DNA of 64,000 bases from Acidobacteriota bacterium (GTDB lineage: Bacteria; Acidobacteriota; UBA890; WLXD01). The first letter of the stretch is position 1. Each line of letters begins with the position of its first letter. The DNA lies in the NCBI GenBank assembly GCA_012103255.1, contig WLXD01000001.1, forward strand, positions 930,001 through 994,000. The letters are read 5' to 3'. This document shows positions 33,591-42,668 of the stretch, piece after piece. The notes beneath the pieces are model-generated. The model did not search any database, had not been told where the DNA came from, and worked only from the letters and a program-made list of their open reading frames with translations. Both the position numbers and the translations under genes were made by a program.

Positions 33591-34354
33591 TGACGGAAGG
33601 CGCCCCGCTCATTTCCTTACGCGGCGTTGGTAAGGCATTTGGCGACCTGGAGGTTCTCCGCGGGGTTGATCTCGAGATCGGTCGGGGCGAGTCGGTCGTG
33701 ATCATCGGAAGTTCGGGCACCGGAAAGAGCGTGCTGCTCAAACACATCATCGGGCTGCTGTCGCCCGATTCGGGCGAAGTGCTCGTTGACGGTGTCAACG
33801 TGCACAGCCTCGGGCGCGGCGACCTCCGAGATCTGCGGCAGCGCATGGGGATGCTCTTCCAGTACGCGGCGTTGTTCGATTCGATGACGGTGGGAGACAA
33901 CGTCGCGTTCGCGCTGAGGCAGCACACGAATTGGTCGGCCGAGAAAATCCGCGACCGCGTGGCCGAAGTACTTGGCTGGGTCGGACTGTCCGGAACCGAA
34001 GAGAAGGCCCCGGCGGAGCTCTCGGGTGGCATGAAGAAACGAGTCGGCCTTGCCCGCGCGATCGCGCTCGGGCCCGAGATCATCCTTTACGACGAGCCGA
34101 CCACCGGCCTTGATCCCATCTTGGCGGATCAGATCAACGATCTGATCCTCGACCTTGCGGAGCGATTGAAGGTCACCTCCGTGACCATCACGCACGACAT
34201 GGTTTCCGCCTACAAGGTCGCGGATCGTATTGCGATGCTTTATCGCGGCAAGATCGAAGCGACCGGCACTCCGGATGCGATTCAGTCGAGCGACAACGCG
34301 GTGGTGCAGCAGTTCATCCACGGTCGCGCCGAAGGTCCAATCACGTCAATGTGA
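33590..34354 (+). CDS. mlaF: MlaF family ABC transporter ATP-binding protein
   Basis: LISLRGVGKAFGDLEVLRGVDLEIGRGESVVIIGSSGTGKSVLLKHIIGLL...ELSGGMKKRVGLARAIALGPEIILYDEPTTGLDP. Confidence 0.95.
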   Translation: MTEGAPLISLRGVGKAFGDLEVLRGVDLEIGRGESVVIIGSSGTGKSVLLKHIIGLLSPDSGEVLVDGVNVHSLGRGDLRDLRQRMGMLFQYAALFDSMTVGDNVAFALRQHTNWSAEKIRDRVAEVLGWVGLSGTEEKAPAELSGGMKKRVGLARAIALGPEIILYDEPTTGLDPILADQINDLILDLAERLKVTSVTITHDMVSAYKVADRIAMLYRGKIEATGTPDAIQSSDNAVVQQFIHGRAEGPITSM

Positions 34355-34372
34355 CGGCTGCTCGCGCGTCGA

Positions 34373-34939
34373 CTATTCAGCGAAAACGAAGTTGCGCTGG
34401 GCTAGCGCGAGCGGTCCCAGCTCGAGGTCCTTCGGCGACAGCAGGAGTTCCTCCGCTGCGAAGGGCCACTCCAGCGCGAGCTCGGGATCGAGTGGATCGA
34501 TGCCCGCCTCTGCTGTGGGTACGTACTCATGCGTCTGCATGTAGAGGAAGTGCGTGTCGTCCGCCAGCGCGCAGAATCCGTGCGCGAACCCTGGCGGGAT
34601 CCACATCATGCGGCCGCCGGTGGCATCCAGTTGCGCGGCCACGTGCTTGCCGAACGTTGGGGAGCCCTTTCGGATATCGACCGCCACGTCAAGAACCGCC
34701 CCGCGCAGAACGCGTACCAGCTTCCCCTGAGCGTGAGGTTCGAGCTGGTAGTGCAAGCCGCGCAGAGTCTTGCGCTTCGACACCGATTCGTTGATCTGCA
34801 CGAAGCGCACATCGAGCCCCAGATCGCTGAAGGCGGCCTCGCGGAACGTCTCGAGGAAGTGCCCGCGGTTGTCGGCGAATCGGGCGGCAGTGACCAGCGT
34901 CACACCCGGGATCGGAGTCGATTCAAAGTCGAACGGCAT
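34373..34939 (-). CDS. rfbC: dTDP-4-dehydrorhamnose 3,5-epimerase
   Basis: MPFDFESTPIPGVTLVTAARFADNRGHFLETFREAAF...TLRGLHYQLEPHAQGKLVRVLRGAVLDVAVDIRKGSPTFGKHV. Confidence 0.95.
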   Translation of the reverse strand: MPFDFESTPIPGVTLVTAARFADNRGHFLETFREAAFSDLGLDVRFVQINESVSKRKTLRGLHYQLEPHAQGKLVRVLRGAVLDVAVDIRKGSPTFGKHVAAQLDATGGRMMWIPPGFAHGFCALADDTHFLYMQTHEYVPTAEAGIDPLDPELALEWPFAAEELLLSPKDLELGPLALAQRNFVFAE

Positions 34940-35013
34940 GGCGCGGAAGTTACCACGACAGCGGGGCTGTTCATTCACGCGCACCTTGCCAGGTGAGCCG
35001 CTATGCTAGGGGC

Positions 35014-36480
35014 ATGAACATCGAGTTCCGCGTTGGCCTCCTCGTGATCGCGGCCGTTGCCGCCATGGCCTACTTCGTCATCCGGATAGAGAACTTCGGT
35101 CTGGTGGGCGACGAGGATAGCTACGTTATCAACGTGCGCTTCGACAACGCGTCCGGAATTGCAGCCGAAGATCCCGTCTACGTCGCGGGTGTTAACGTCG
35201 GCCACGTTGCGTCTGTTGGTCTCGATATGACCGATGGCACGGCGCACGTGCGACTGCGACTTCGCAATGACGCGCAGCTCTACGAGGACGCGGTAGCGAT
35301 CGTCGGTTCCTCTGGCATGCTGGGCGATCGGGTGCTGCAGTTGAGTGTTGGCTCGTCTGATCGACCGATCGTGCCGCCCGACGGATGGATCTCAGGCGGA
35401 GATCCTGTTTCGATCGACCAGATGGTCACCGTGGTTGCCAGCATCGCGCGCAATCTGGAATCGACGACGGAGTCGATATCACGCGTGCTCGGTACCGAGG
35501 CGGGGGAGGCCTCCCTGCGCGAGATCCTCACCAACATCGAAGCGTTGACGGGTCGTCTGGACAACGTGCTGGCGCGGAACGGCGGCACGATTGATTCGGG
35601 CATCAGTAACTTCGATCGAACGCTGGCTAACCTCGAGTCGCTGTCGTCCGCGCTCGGCGAGAATTTGCCGGCGCTGGTGGAAGACATGCGAGGGCTCTCC
35701 ACCGAGCTGACGGAACTGGTGGAGGAGAACCGAGGCGATCTGAGCGCTGTGGGCGGTAACCTCAATCAGATGACACAGCGACTGGACCGGTCGGCGGCCG
35801 ACCTCGAAGAGTTGATCGCCAAGATGAACCGGGGGGACGGGACGGTGTCGCGCCTGGTCAACGAGTCGGAGACCGTCGACCGCCTCAACGAGGCGCTGGA
35901 TTCCGTGGACGATACGTTGGCCGCCGCCGACACGTTTTTCCGTCGCGTCGGCGAAACACGTTTCAGCTTCGAGTGGCGCTCCGAATTCTACGATCGGATT
36001 TCGGCCACGAAGAACTACTTCGGCGTACGCCTCGAGCTTGGGGAAGAGAACGCGGGTCGAGGCTTCGAATTCCACCTGATCGACGACAACATTGGCGGAT
36101 TCACCGAGACCAACACACTGACCGAGTTCTTCAATCCCGACACCGGTGCGCTGATTGATCGCACCTTGTCGCGCGAGCTGACACGCAAAGAGGGGTTCCA
36201 GGTCAATGCGCTGATCACACAGCGACTCGGGAACTTCCAGATGCGGGGCGGGATTCTCGAGAGTCAGGCCGGACTCGGGCTGGACCTGTTCCTGGCCGAC
36301 GACAAGCTGCGGGTCACATCCGAGGTCTGGGATATCGGGCGCGACCCGGATCCGCACCTGAAGTTTCGCGCGCAGTGGAACATCGTGGGTCGGTTCTTCC
36401 TGACCGGCGGTTGGGACGACGCGTTGCGCCCCGATTTGCGGAGTTACTACCTCGGGGGCGGCTATTCCTTCCGACAGTGA
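35014..36480 (+). CDS. mlaD: MlaD/MCE family substrate-binding protein
   Basis: MNIEFRVGLLVIAAVAAMAYFVIRIENF...VRFDNASGIAAEDPVYVAGVNVGHVASVGLD; MCE domain then coiled-coil. Confidence 0.92.
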   Translation: MNIEFRVGLLVIAAVAAMAYFVIRIENFGLVGDEDSYVINVRFDNASGIAAEDPVYVAGVNVGHVASVGLDMTDGTAHVRLRLRNDAQLYEDAVAIVGSSGMLGDRVLQLSVGSSDRPIVPPDGWISGGDPVSIDQMVTVVASIARNLESTTESISRVLGTEAGEASLREILTNIEALTGRLDNVLARNGGTIDSGISNFDRTLANLESLSSALGENLPALVEDMRGLSTELTELVEENRGDLSAVGGNLNQMTQRLDRSAADLEELIAKMNRGDGTVSRLVNESETVDRLNEALDSVDDTLAAADTFFRRVGETRFSFEWRSEFYDRISATKNYFGVRLELGEENAGRGFEFHLIDDNIGGFTETNTLTEFFNPDTGALIDRTLSRELTRKEGFQVNALITQRLGNFQMRGGILESQAGLGLDLFLADDKLRVTSEVWDIGRDPDPHLKFRAQWNIVGRFFLTGGWDDALRPDLRSYYLGGGYSFRQ

Positions 36481-36481
36481 C

Positions 36482-37366
36482 GTGCAGGTCGTTGTCTTCG
36501 GCGGACTGGGTCAGGTCGGCGAGGCGCTAGCCCAGACTGCGCTGGAATTCTGGCGCGATGCCGGCGCAGTTCTGCAGCTCGGCCGCGCCGACGCGGATAT
36601 CACGGACGCCACCGCGGTCGAATCCGTGTTGACCGAGCACGCGCCACGGGTCGCTATTAACTGTGCGGTGTTCCAGCCGGTGGATCTCTGCGAATCGGAG
36701 CCCGAGCGCGCGTTCGCCGTGAACTCGATCGCAGCCGGCACGCTTGCTGCGGCGTGCAAGCGTTCGGCAACTCGCCTGGTGCATGTATCAACCGACTACG
36801 TGTTCGGTGGCGGCCGCAAGAAACCGTTCACGGAGCAGGACGTGCCTGCGCCGCTCAACGTCTATGCCGCCTCGAAGTTGGCCGGCGAGGGGCTGGTGTT
36901 GGCTGCATCGCCCACGCACATGGTGGTGCGAACGTCGGCCGTGTACGGCACCGCACGCGAAGGCCATGGCACGCCGCCGTTCATCGAGAGAATGTTCGAG
37001 CGGGCCGTGAAGAAAATGGGTACCCAGGTTGTGACGGACCAGGTCGTCAGTCCTACCTTCGCGAAAGACCTCGCCCGCGGAATCTGGCGCCTGCTCGAAT
37101 GTGGTGGCACAGGCACTTTCCATCTCGCGAATCGCGGCGCCATGTCATGGTTCGAGCTCGCCGAGTTCGTCTTCGACAAGGCCGGGACCCGGCGTTTCCT
37201 TGCTCCGACGACCGCGGCGGAGTTCGGCGCGCCGGCTCGTCGACCCGACTACACGGCGCTCGACAACCGTCGGTTCCGTCGCCTGGGTCTGGACGATCTG
37301 CCTTCGACCCGCGACGCACTCGAGCGCTATTTCCAGCGCCAACACCCCGACTCGACGCCGCGCTAG
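36482..37366 (+). CDS. rfbD: dTDP-4-dehydrorhamnose reductase (GTG start)
   Basis: QVVVFGGLGQVGEALAQTAL...DITDATAVESVLTEHAPRVAINCAVFQPVDLCESEPERAFAVNSIAAGTLA...RLVHVSTDYVFGGGRKKPF. Confidence 0.93.
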   Translation: MQVVVFGGLGQVGEALAQTALEFWRDAGAVLQLGRADADITDATAVESVLTEHAPRVAINCAVFQPVDLCESEPERAFAVNSIAAGTLAAACKRSATRLVHVSTDYVFGGGRKKPFTEQDVPAPLNVYAASKLAGEGLVLAASPTHMVVRTSAVYGTAREGHGTPPFIERMFERAVKKMGTQVVTDQVVSPTFAKDLARGIWRLLECGGTGTFHLANRGAMSWFELAEFVFDKAGTRRFLAPTTAAEFGAPARRPDYTALDNRRFRRLGLDDLPSTRDALERYFQRQHPDSTPR

Positions 37367-37519
37367 CCGTTCGGCACCAGCGTTCTTTTGTCGGCGTGCG
37401 GGGTTGTCTGCGCTGTGCCGGACCTGAGCACTCGTGTATTCCAGCGGGTCCCCCCCCCCACTTCAATGCATCTCCTATGGGGGACCTCTTTCGATCTTCC
37501 TGGTTAACACTAATAAGAC

Positions 37520-37548
37520 TTGATGTGAGTATACTCATGTTTTATATT
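37520..37548 (+). promoter_or_regulatory. Candidate promoter for Hsp20 with palindromic operator-like spacer
   Basis: TTGATG (37520-37525), 17-nt spacer, TATATT (37543-37548); perfect 12-bp palindrome TGAGTATACTCA at 37526-37537. Confidence 0.5.
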
Positions 37549-37622
37549 TTCCAGCATTGAGATTGAAAATGAACGCAAGAAGCACGCGAACGAGCGGCTC
37601 TTGGGGCCGCAGGAGGAAAAGA

Positions 37623-38060
37623 ATGCTGGTACGACACAACGCACCGTCGGTACGTGACTTCAATCGCCTGTTCAGCCGGATGGACAACGCTTTCCGCGGG
37701 GTCGACGCTGACTCTGGCGACGCGATGGCGAACTGGTCTCCGAACATGGATGTGATCGAGCAGGAAGATCGCATCCTGCTCCGGGCTGAGTTGCCTGGCA
37801 TGTCGGACGGCGATGTCGAGATCACGGTGGAGAACAGGACGCTGTCGATTCACGGCGAAAAGAAGTTCGAGCACGAGGAGAGCGACGGTCATTTCCGTCG
37901 TCTCGAGAGTCGCTATGGCAGCTTCTATCGCTCATTCAGTTTGCCGAACTCGGTAGACCAGGATCGGATCGATGCGCGCTTCGCGAAGGGCGTGCTTGAG
38001 ATCGACCTGCCGAAGGCCGAGCAGGCGAAGCCGAAGAAGATCAGCGTGAAGGTCCGTTAG
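37623..38060 (+). CDS. Hsp20/alpha-crystallin small heat-shock protein
   Basis: NWSPNMDVIEQEDRILLRAELPGMSDGDVEITVENRTLSIHGEKKFEHEE...RSFSLPNSVDQDRIDARFAKGVLEIDLPK; start 37623 favoured by AGGAGG at 37611-37616. Confidence 0.95.
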   Translation: MLVRHNAPSVRDFNRLFSRMDNAFRGVDADSGDAMANWSPNMDVIEQEDRILLRAELPGMSDGDVEITVENRTLSIHGEKKFEHEESDGHFRRLESRYGSFYRSFSLPNSVDQDRIDARFAKGVLEIDLPKAEQAKPKKISVKVR

Positions 38061-38114
38061 GGCGGCACCGTTGGGAGGGGGGCGCTGCAGACCTCCGGAC
38101 AAGGGCGCCCCGTG

Positions 38115-38152
38115 AGCCCGGTTGCGAGTCTCGCTGCCGGGCTTGCTTCTTT
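38115..38152 (+). terminator. Candidate Rho-independent terminator after Hsp20
   Basis: AGCCCGG TT GCGA GTC TCGC TG CCGGGCT hairpin followed by TGCTTCTTT. Confidence 0.5.
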
Positions 38153-38159
38153 GCTCGAG

Positions 38160-38777
38160 CTAGCCCTCGGGACGGCCCCCGAAACGCGGCATCGTCGCGT
38201 GGGTGTCGGCCGCGATCCCTTCTCTCTTGAGCACCACGATGATCGTCCGCCAAAGGATCCATAGGTCGAGCTTGAAACTCTGGTTGCGCGCATACCATGC
38301 GTCGCGCGCAAGTTTCTCGCTCCAATCGAGCGCGTTGCGTCCGGTCACCTGGACGAGGCCGGTAATCCCCGGAGGTACGTCGTGTCGCGTTGCTTGTCGT
38401 CGGCTGTATCGCGGGAGGTACTCGGGCAGCAGCGGTCTCGGGCCCACCAAGCTCATCTCTCCGCGGAGGACGTTGAGGAGGCTGGGAAGTTCGTCGACGC
38501 TCGTGGAACGGAGCCATGCCCCGAACGGGGAGAGGCGCTCCGCATCGGGTAGCAGAGCGCCATGTTCATCTCGCGCGTTGTTCATCGTGCGGAACTTGCG
38601 CAGCAAGAACGATGCGCCGTGCTGACCTGTTCGCCGCTGGACGAACAGAACCGGCGACCCGAGTTTGATTCTGACGCAGATCGCTAGCGCTGCCAGCAGC
38701 GGTAGCGCTACCGCGCTGATGAGCAGTGCCGCGAGTAGGTCCACAGTCCGCTTGCCCCACGGTAAATACAACGTCAC
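38160..38777 (-). CDS. Polyprenyl-phosphate sugar phosphotransferase (PglC/WcaJ-type bacterial sugar transferase), GTG start
   Basis: GKRTVDLLAALLISAVALPLLAALAICVRIKLGSPVLFVQRRTGQHGASFLLRKFRTM...SPFGAWLRSTSVDELPSLLNVLRGEMSLVGPRPLLPEYLPRY. Confidence 0.92.
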   Translation of the reverse strand: MTLYLPWGKRTVDLLAALLISAVALPLLAALAICVRIKLGSPVLFVQRRTGQHGASFLLRKFRTMNNARDEHGALLPDAERLSPFGAWLRSTSVDELPSLLNVLRGEMSLVGPRPLLPEYLPRYSRRQATRHDVPPGITGLVQVTGRNALDWSEKLARDAWYARNQSFKLDLWILWRTIIVVLKREGIAADTHATMPRFGGRPEG

Positions 38778-40815
38778 GATCCTGCCATGCCGTCGGTGGT
38801 TCGTGGTTGTTGCGCGCCAGCGGCTAGTTCGGACAAATACGCCGCCCACTCGTCCCAAACTCTGCGCTGGTCGAAGCGCTCCTGAATCAGTTGGCGAGCT
38901 GCCAGTCCATGTTGGCCCGCGAGGCCGGGGTCGTCGAGGTATTGGCGGAGAGACTCGCCGAGTTGCTGAGTGTCTCCAAGCGCTACCAGCGCGCCCGTAC
39001 ATCCTGACTGCACCACATCAACGGTTCCCGTAGCAGCGTAGCCAACTACCGGGCGCTCACAACTTCCCGCTTCGAGAGGGACATTGGGCAGACCCTCTCG
39101 GAAGGAAGGAAAGGCTAGAACGTCGAAAGCGGAGTACCAGGGGCTAGTGTCCGCCACCCACCTCACGTGATGGACAGCCTCGTTCCCTTCGATTCGGCGG
39201 ATCACGTCCGGACTCAGAGGGTCGCCGTCCTCGCGTGCACCGACCAGTACCAAGACCGCGTCGTCACACTCCTTTCGAATGACCTCGAACGCGGCGAGGA
39301 GATCCTGGAGCCCCTTGTCCGCTGTCAGGCGTCCAACGAATCCGATGACCCTTGCCTCCGCGGGGAGTTCGAGCTCCGAGCGGAGGCGCGCACGCGCGTG
39401 GGCGTCGAATCGGAACCGTTCCGTATCCACTCCGTTGGAACTTCCGCCGCCAAGGACCCGGACTTCTTCGCCGCGGACGACGCCAATCTCACGGGCGCGA
39501 TCGGCCAGGCTCGGGCTAACCGCGACCACACGTGTCGACAACCGGATGGTGGCGCGCTCCGTGCAGCGCTGGAAGGCTCCGCGGACGCCGCGGAGAGTCT
39601 CGGATCGTAGTCCGCGAAGTAGAAACACTCGTTGCCGCGTGCCGGCGAGTCGTGCGCCCAACATGCCGAGTAGGCCGGCCTTTGGGGTGCTTGCGATTAC
39701 GATGTCCGGACGTTCTCGTCGAACGAGCCGGACAATGGCGATCAGCGCGGACAGGTCGTGGAGCAGAGAAATCTCGCGCACGAGCGGCAAGGCCGCGACC
39801 CGGATCCCCTCACGACTACGAATGCGGGGTAGCAAGGCGTCGTCGGCGGAACCGAGGATTACGTCATAGCCGCGCCCGCGGAGGAAGCCGAGCTGTCCGC
39901 GCAAGAGGAGGTCCGCCGTCATGGGGTGCGTCACGATAACCAGCACCGTTGGCTGCTCCTTCCGGCGTGAGCTCGCACTTCGCTCCAAGGACAGCGTCAA
40001 GCCGGCGACGCCTAGCAGGGCCGCGACGCCGAGAACCACCGCAGCTCCGCCAGCGGTTCCGGCCGTGCTGGCGATCCTGGACGAAACGAGGACGACAGCG
40101 AGGTGAACGACGAGGACGACGCTGCTTGGTGCGCGGTTCTTCGCACCGACGCGTCGGCTAATCGGTTCGAGCCAGAATGCTCCCAAGCAGCCAAGCGATC
40201 CCACCCAGACTGGGGGGGCACGGGGTGCCGGGCCGCTGCCACTGCGAGCAACATGACCAGGAGGCTCACGGTTGAGCCGCGTACTCGAGCGCGGCCCAGA
40301 GCAACGCCGATTGCCACATATCCTCCAGCGACGCCGCATAGCAGGAGGGCTATTTCGGTATCAGGCAGGGTGAGAAACAGCCCCACCGCCGTGATGAGTT
40401 GCAGGACATCGGTCAGAAGCTGCGTGCGGTGCCGTGACACCTGGTCAACCGCAAGAGTTGCAAGCGGCAGCGCAGTGAGCGCCCCCAGTGGCGGCACCAT
40501 CCATCCCGGCGCGATGGCCAAGGATCCGGCTGTAAGGATGCCTGTCAGCGTCGCTTGAAGCAGGGATGGGCGCGGTCGGAGAATCTCGAAGAGCCAGGTT
40601 GCCAGCATGACGGCGAATGGGATCCAGAACAGGTTCCCGCGCCAACCAATCATGGCGACACCCAGCACAAAGCCAATTGCCGTCTCGGGCACGGTGTTCG
40701 TAATCCGTGGCTGGACGCCAGCTCGTACTGCGATCACCGTGCTGGCGCAAACGATCAAGATACCCACAAGGCCGTACGTCGAGTAGAACCATCGACTGAT
40801 GTCGAAGGCGGTCAT
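38774..40815 (-). CDS. Probable single protein: N-terminal polytopic membrane domain fused to a PglA-like GT4 glycosyltransferase (apparent 1-nt frameshift at 40213-40219)
   Basis: GT4 part in ORF 38774..40339 (TVLVIVTHPMTADLLLRGQLGFLRGRGYDVILGS...ARVIGFVGRLTADKGLQDLLAAFEVI); TM part in ORF 40012..40878 (start MTAFDISRW at 40815, ATGA overlap with upstream gene); TM character continues across the frame switch. Confidence 0.65.
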
Positions 40816-41618
40816 CGCCGACGCCGTCGGATTGGATCCGCGATAGCTTCCTCGATCCACACGGAGCTTCGAATCCACTGTTCTACGGCAAATGCGGGAT
40901 CCCGGCGAACCGATGTCCGAGACAGCCTGAACAGATCGGCATCCGGCGCTACTCGCCGGCCCCCGCCAACTACCGCGGAGTCAAAGTGACGGCGGACAGC
41001 GCTCTCTATCCGCGCGTCCCAGAGTCCGCGCGGGTAGCAGAATGAAGGTGCGGGCCGACTCATTTCTTGCTCGATCCTGTCGCGGGAGTTGCGCAGCTCG
41101 AAATCAAGCCGATCACCTTGCAGAGACCGTAGATCTCGAGGATGACTCGTAGTGTGGGCCCCCAGTTCCAGGAGCCCGGTCGCGCACATCTGGTCCAGTT
41201 GTCTCCATCCGAGCGCTGGGAGCGCTTCCGCGCCGCTCAATGGCCCTCTGTGAGATCCGTCCACGAACCCTGTGGGCACGTACATCGTGGCCGGTACGCG
41301 CAGTTCGGAAAGCACGGGCCACACGACCTCAGCGAAGTTTTGATACGCATCGTCGAAGGTCACCGCTGTGTAGGCCTGATCGCGAGTGTCGTGGGCAGCG
41401 AGCCGGCGAAGCCCGTCAGCGAGCGTCACCGCCGTTGAAGCTTGCCGGATCGAGTCGATCTGTCGACGGAAGTCTGCAAGCGGCACATCCACGGCCGAGT
41501 CCGTCCCCGCTCCAACCAAGTGGTAGCAGAGAATGCGCAAGCCACACCGCGACGACGGAGCGAGTCGCTGCGCCATCCGGACTGCCTGCCGCGCAAGGGT
41601 ACTCATGCTAGGACTCAT
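40812..41618 (-). CDS. Polysaccharide deacetylase (NodB homology) family protein
   Basis: GLRILCYHLVGAGTDSAVDVPLADFRRQIDSI...AVTFDDAYQNFAEVVWPVLSELRVPATMYVPTGFVDG...GAHTTSHPRDLRSL. Confidence 0.9.
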   Translation of the reverse strand: MSPSMSTLARQAVRMAQRLAPSSRCGLRILCYHLVGAGTDSAVDVPLADFRRQIDSIRQASTAVTLADGLRRLAAHDTRDQAYTAVTFDDAYQNFAEVVWPVLSELRVPATMYVPTGFVDGSHRGPLSGAEALPALGWRQLDQMCATGLLELGAHTTSHPRDLRSLQGDRLDFELRNSRDRIEQEMSRPAPSFCYPRGLWDARIESAVRRHFDSAVVGGGRRVAPDADLFRLSRTSVRRDPAFAVEQWIRSSVWIEEAIADPIRRRRR

Positions 41619-41639
41619 ACGGATTCGATTGGCGGAAAA

Positions 41640-42668
41640 CTAGAAGAGTTCCATCGCGCCGATACTCAGCCGCCAGCTATCGAGATCGACAAGCCCACCC
41701 AGATCGCCACCGGCTACGGGTCGGACCACAAGCGTCGGACCAAGTCGACTGGTCTCGCGAAAGCCGCTTCGCCGGAAGCATGCAGACTCCGGCGTGCCGC
41801 TCGCGCCGATAGCGACCGCATAGTCGGCGTTCGTGTTTGCTGCGAGCTCGCGAACAATGCTCACCGCCTCATCCTGGCTGCTGCCATCGTCATTGGCCAA
41901 CACTTCACATAGCGAGAGTTCCAGGAGACCGCGGCGCCATCGGAGCCTGTAGATCACCAACGCCCTCGCTCCTGCCGCAGCGCCGTAACGAAGGCCCGGC
42001 GGGTCTGCGTACCTCCAGCGGAGATACTCTGGAGTGGGCAGCGTATGGAATCGAGTCTCTCCGGTGAAACCGGCACCGAACGCTGCGCTGTTTGACTCCT
42101 GTAGCGCGGCGGCCGCTGGCCGCAACGGGGCCGGGTTGGTGGCGAAGGCGTGTCCTCCGAGACGCTGTCGGGCGAGACGGGCGAGAGCACGCAACGGCCG
42201 TAGGGGTTTCACCCAGAGCGGTATTCTACCTAGCGGACGCCATCCCAGCTTCAGATAGCCTGGGAGGCTCTTCTCATTTGGGGTGTTGAAGACGGCCCGG
42301 ACACCGTTCTCGGCAGCGTCCTCCAGTCCCCGTTTCGTGAGTTGCTTGAACAGCCCCCGCCGCCTCCAGTCCGGATGTGTAGCCGTGTCGACCGCGCGGA
42401 CGCAAGGCACTGCGGCCCCCTGTGAGTACCAAGTCCAACGCATGAACACGCGCATCCCCGCCAACCCCGTGGCGGCCCGTGCCACGAACCCGAGCGACTC
42501 TCCGAACGGACTGTGCTGGTGCTTCCAGTTCCAGAACTCGGGCGTGCGAAATATTGGACTTTCGCCCAGGCTAACGCGCGCTAGCTCTACGAGTTCCTTT
42601 GTCTTGGTGCTGCTCAGCGACTCCAGTTGCACGGACTCGGCCGGTCGCGGCTCTGTTCGCACGGTCAA
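41640..42668 (-). CDS. GNAT family N-acetyltransferase
   Basis: CVRAVDTATHPDWRRRGLFKQLTKRGLEDAAENGVRAVFNTPNEKSLPGYLKLGWRPLG. Confidence 0.8.
   Translation of the reverse strand: MTVRTEPRPAESVQLESLSSTKTKELVELARVSLGESPIFRTPEFWNWKHQHSPFGESLGFVARAATGLAGMRVFMRWTWYSQGAAVPCVRAVDTATHPDWRRRGLFKQLTKRGLEDAAENGVRAVFNTPNEKSLPGYLKLGWRPLGRIPLWVKPLRPLRALARLARQRLGGHAFATNPAPLRPAAAALQESNSAAFGAGFTGETRFHTLPTPEYLRWRYADPPGLRYGAAAGARALVIYRLRWRRGLLELSLCEVLANDDGSSQDEAVSIVRELAANTNADYAVAIGASGTPESACFRRSGFRETSRLGPTLVVRPVAGGDLGGLVDLDSWRLSIGAMELF

Noticed and set aside
35479-36357. 292-aa minus-strand ORF antisense to mlaD
   Set aside because: Shadow ORF without signal, motif or ribosome-binding site
37557-37622. Upstream start for Hsp20 (ORF track start 37557)
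   Set aside because: AGGAGG at 37611-37616 is ideally spaced for ATG 37623, and the upstream residues are not Hsp20-like
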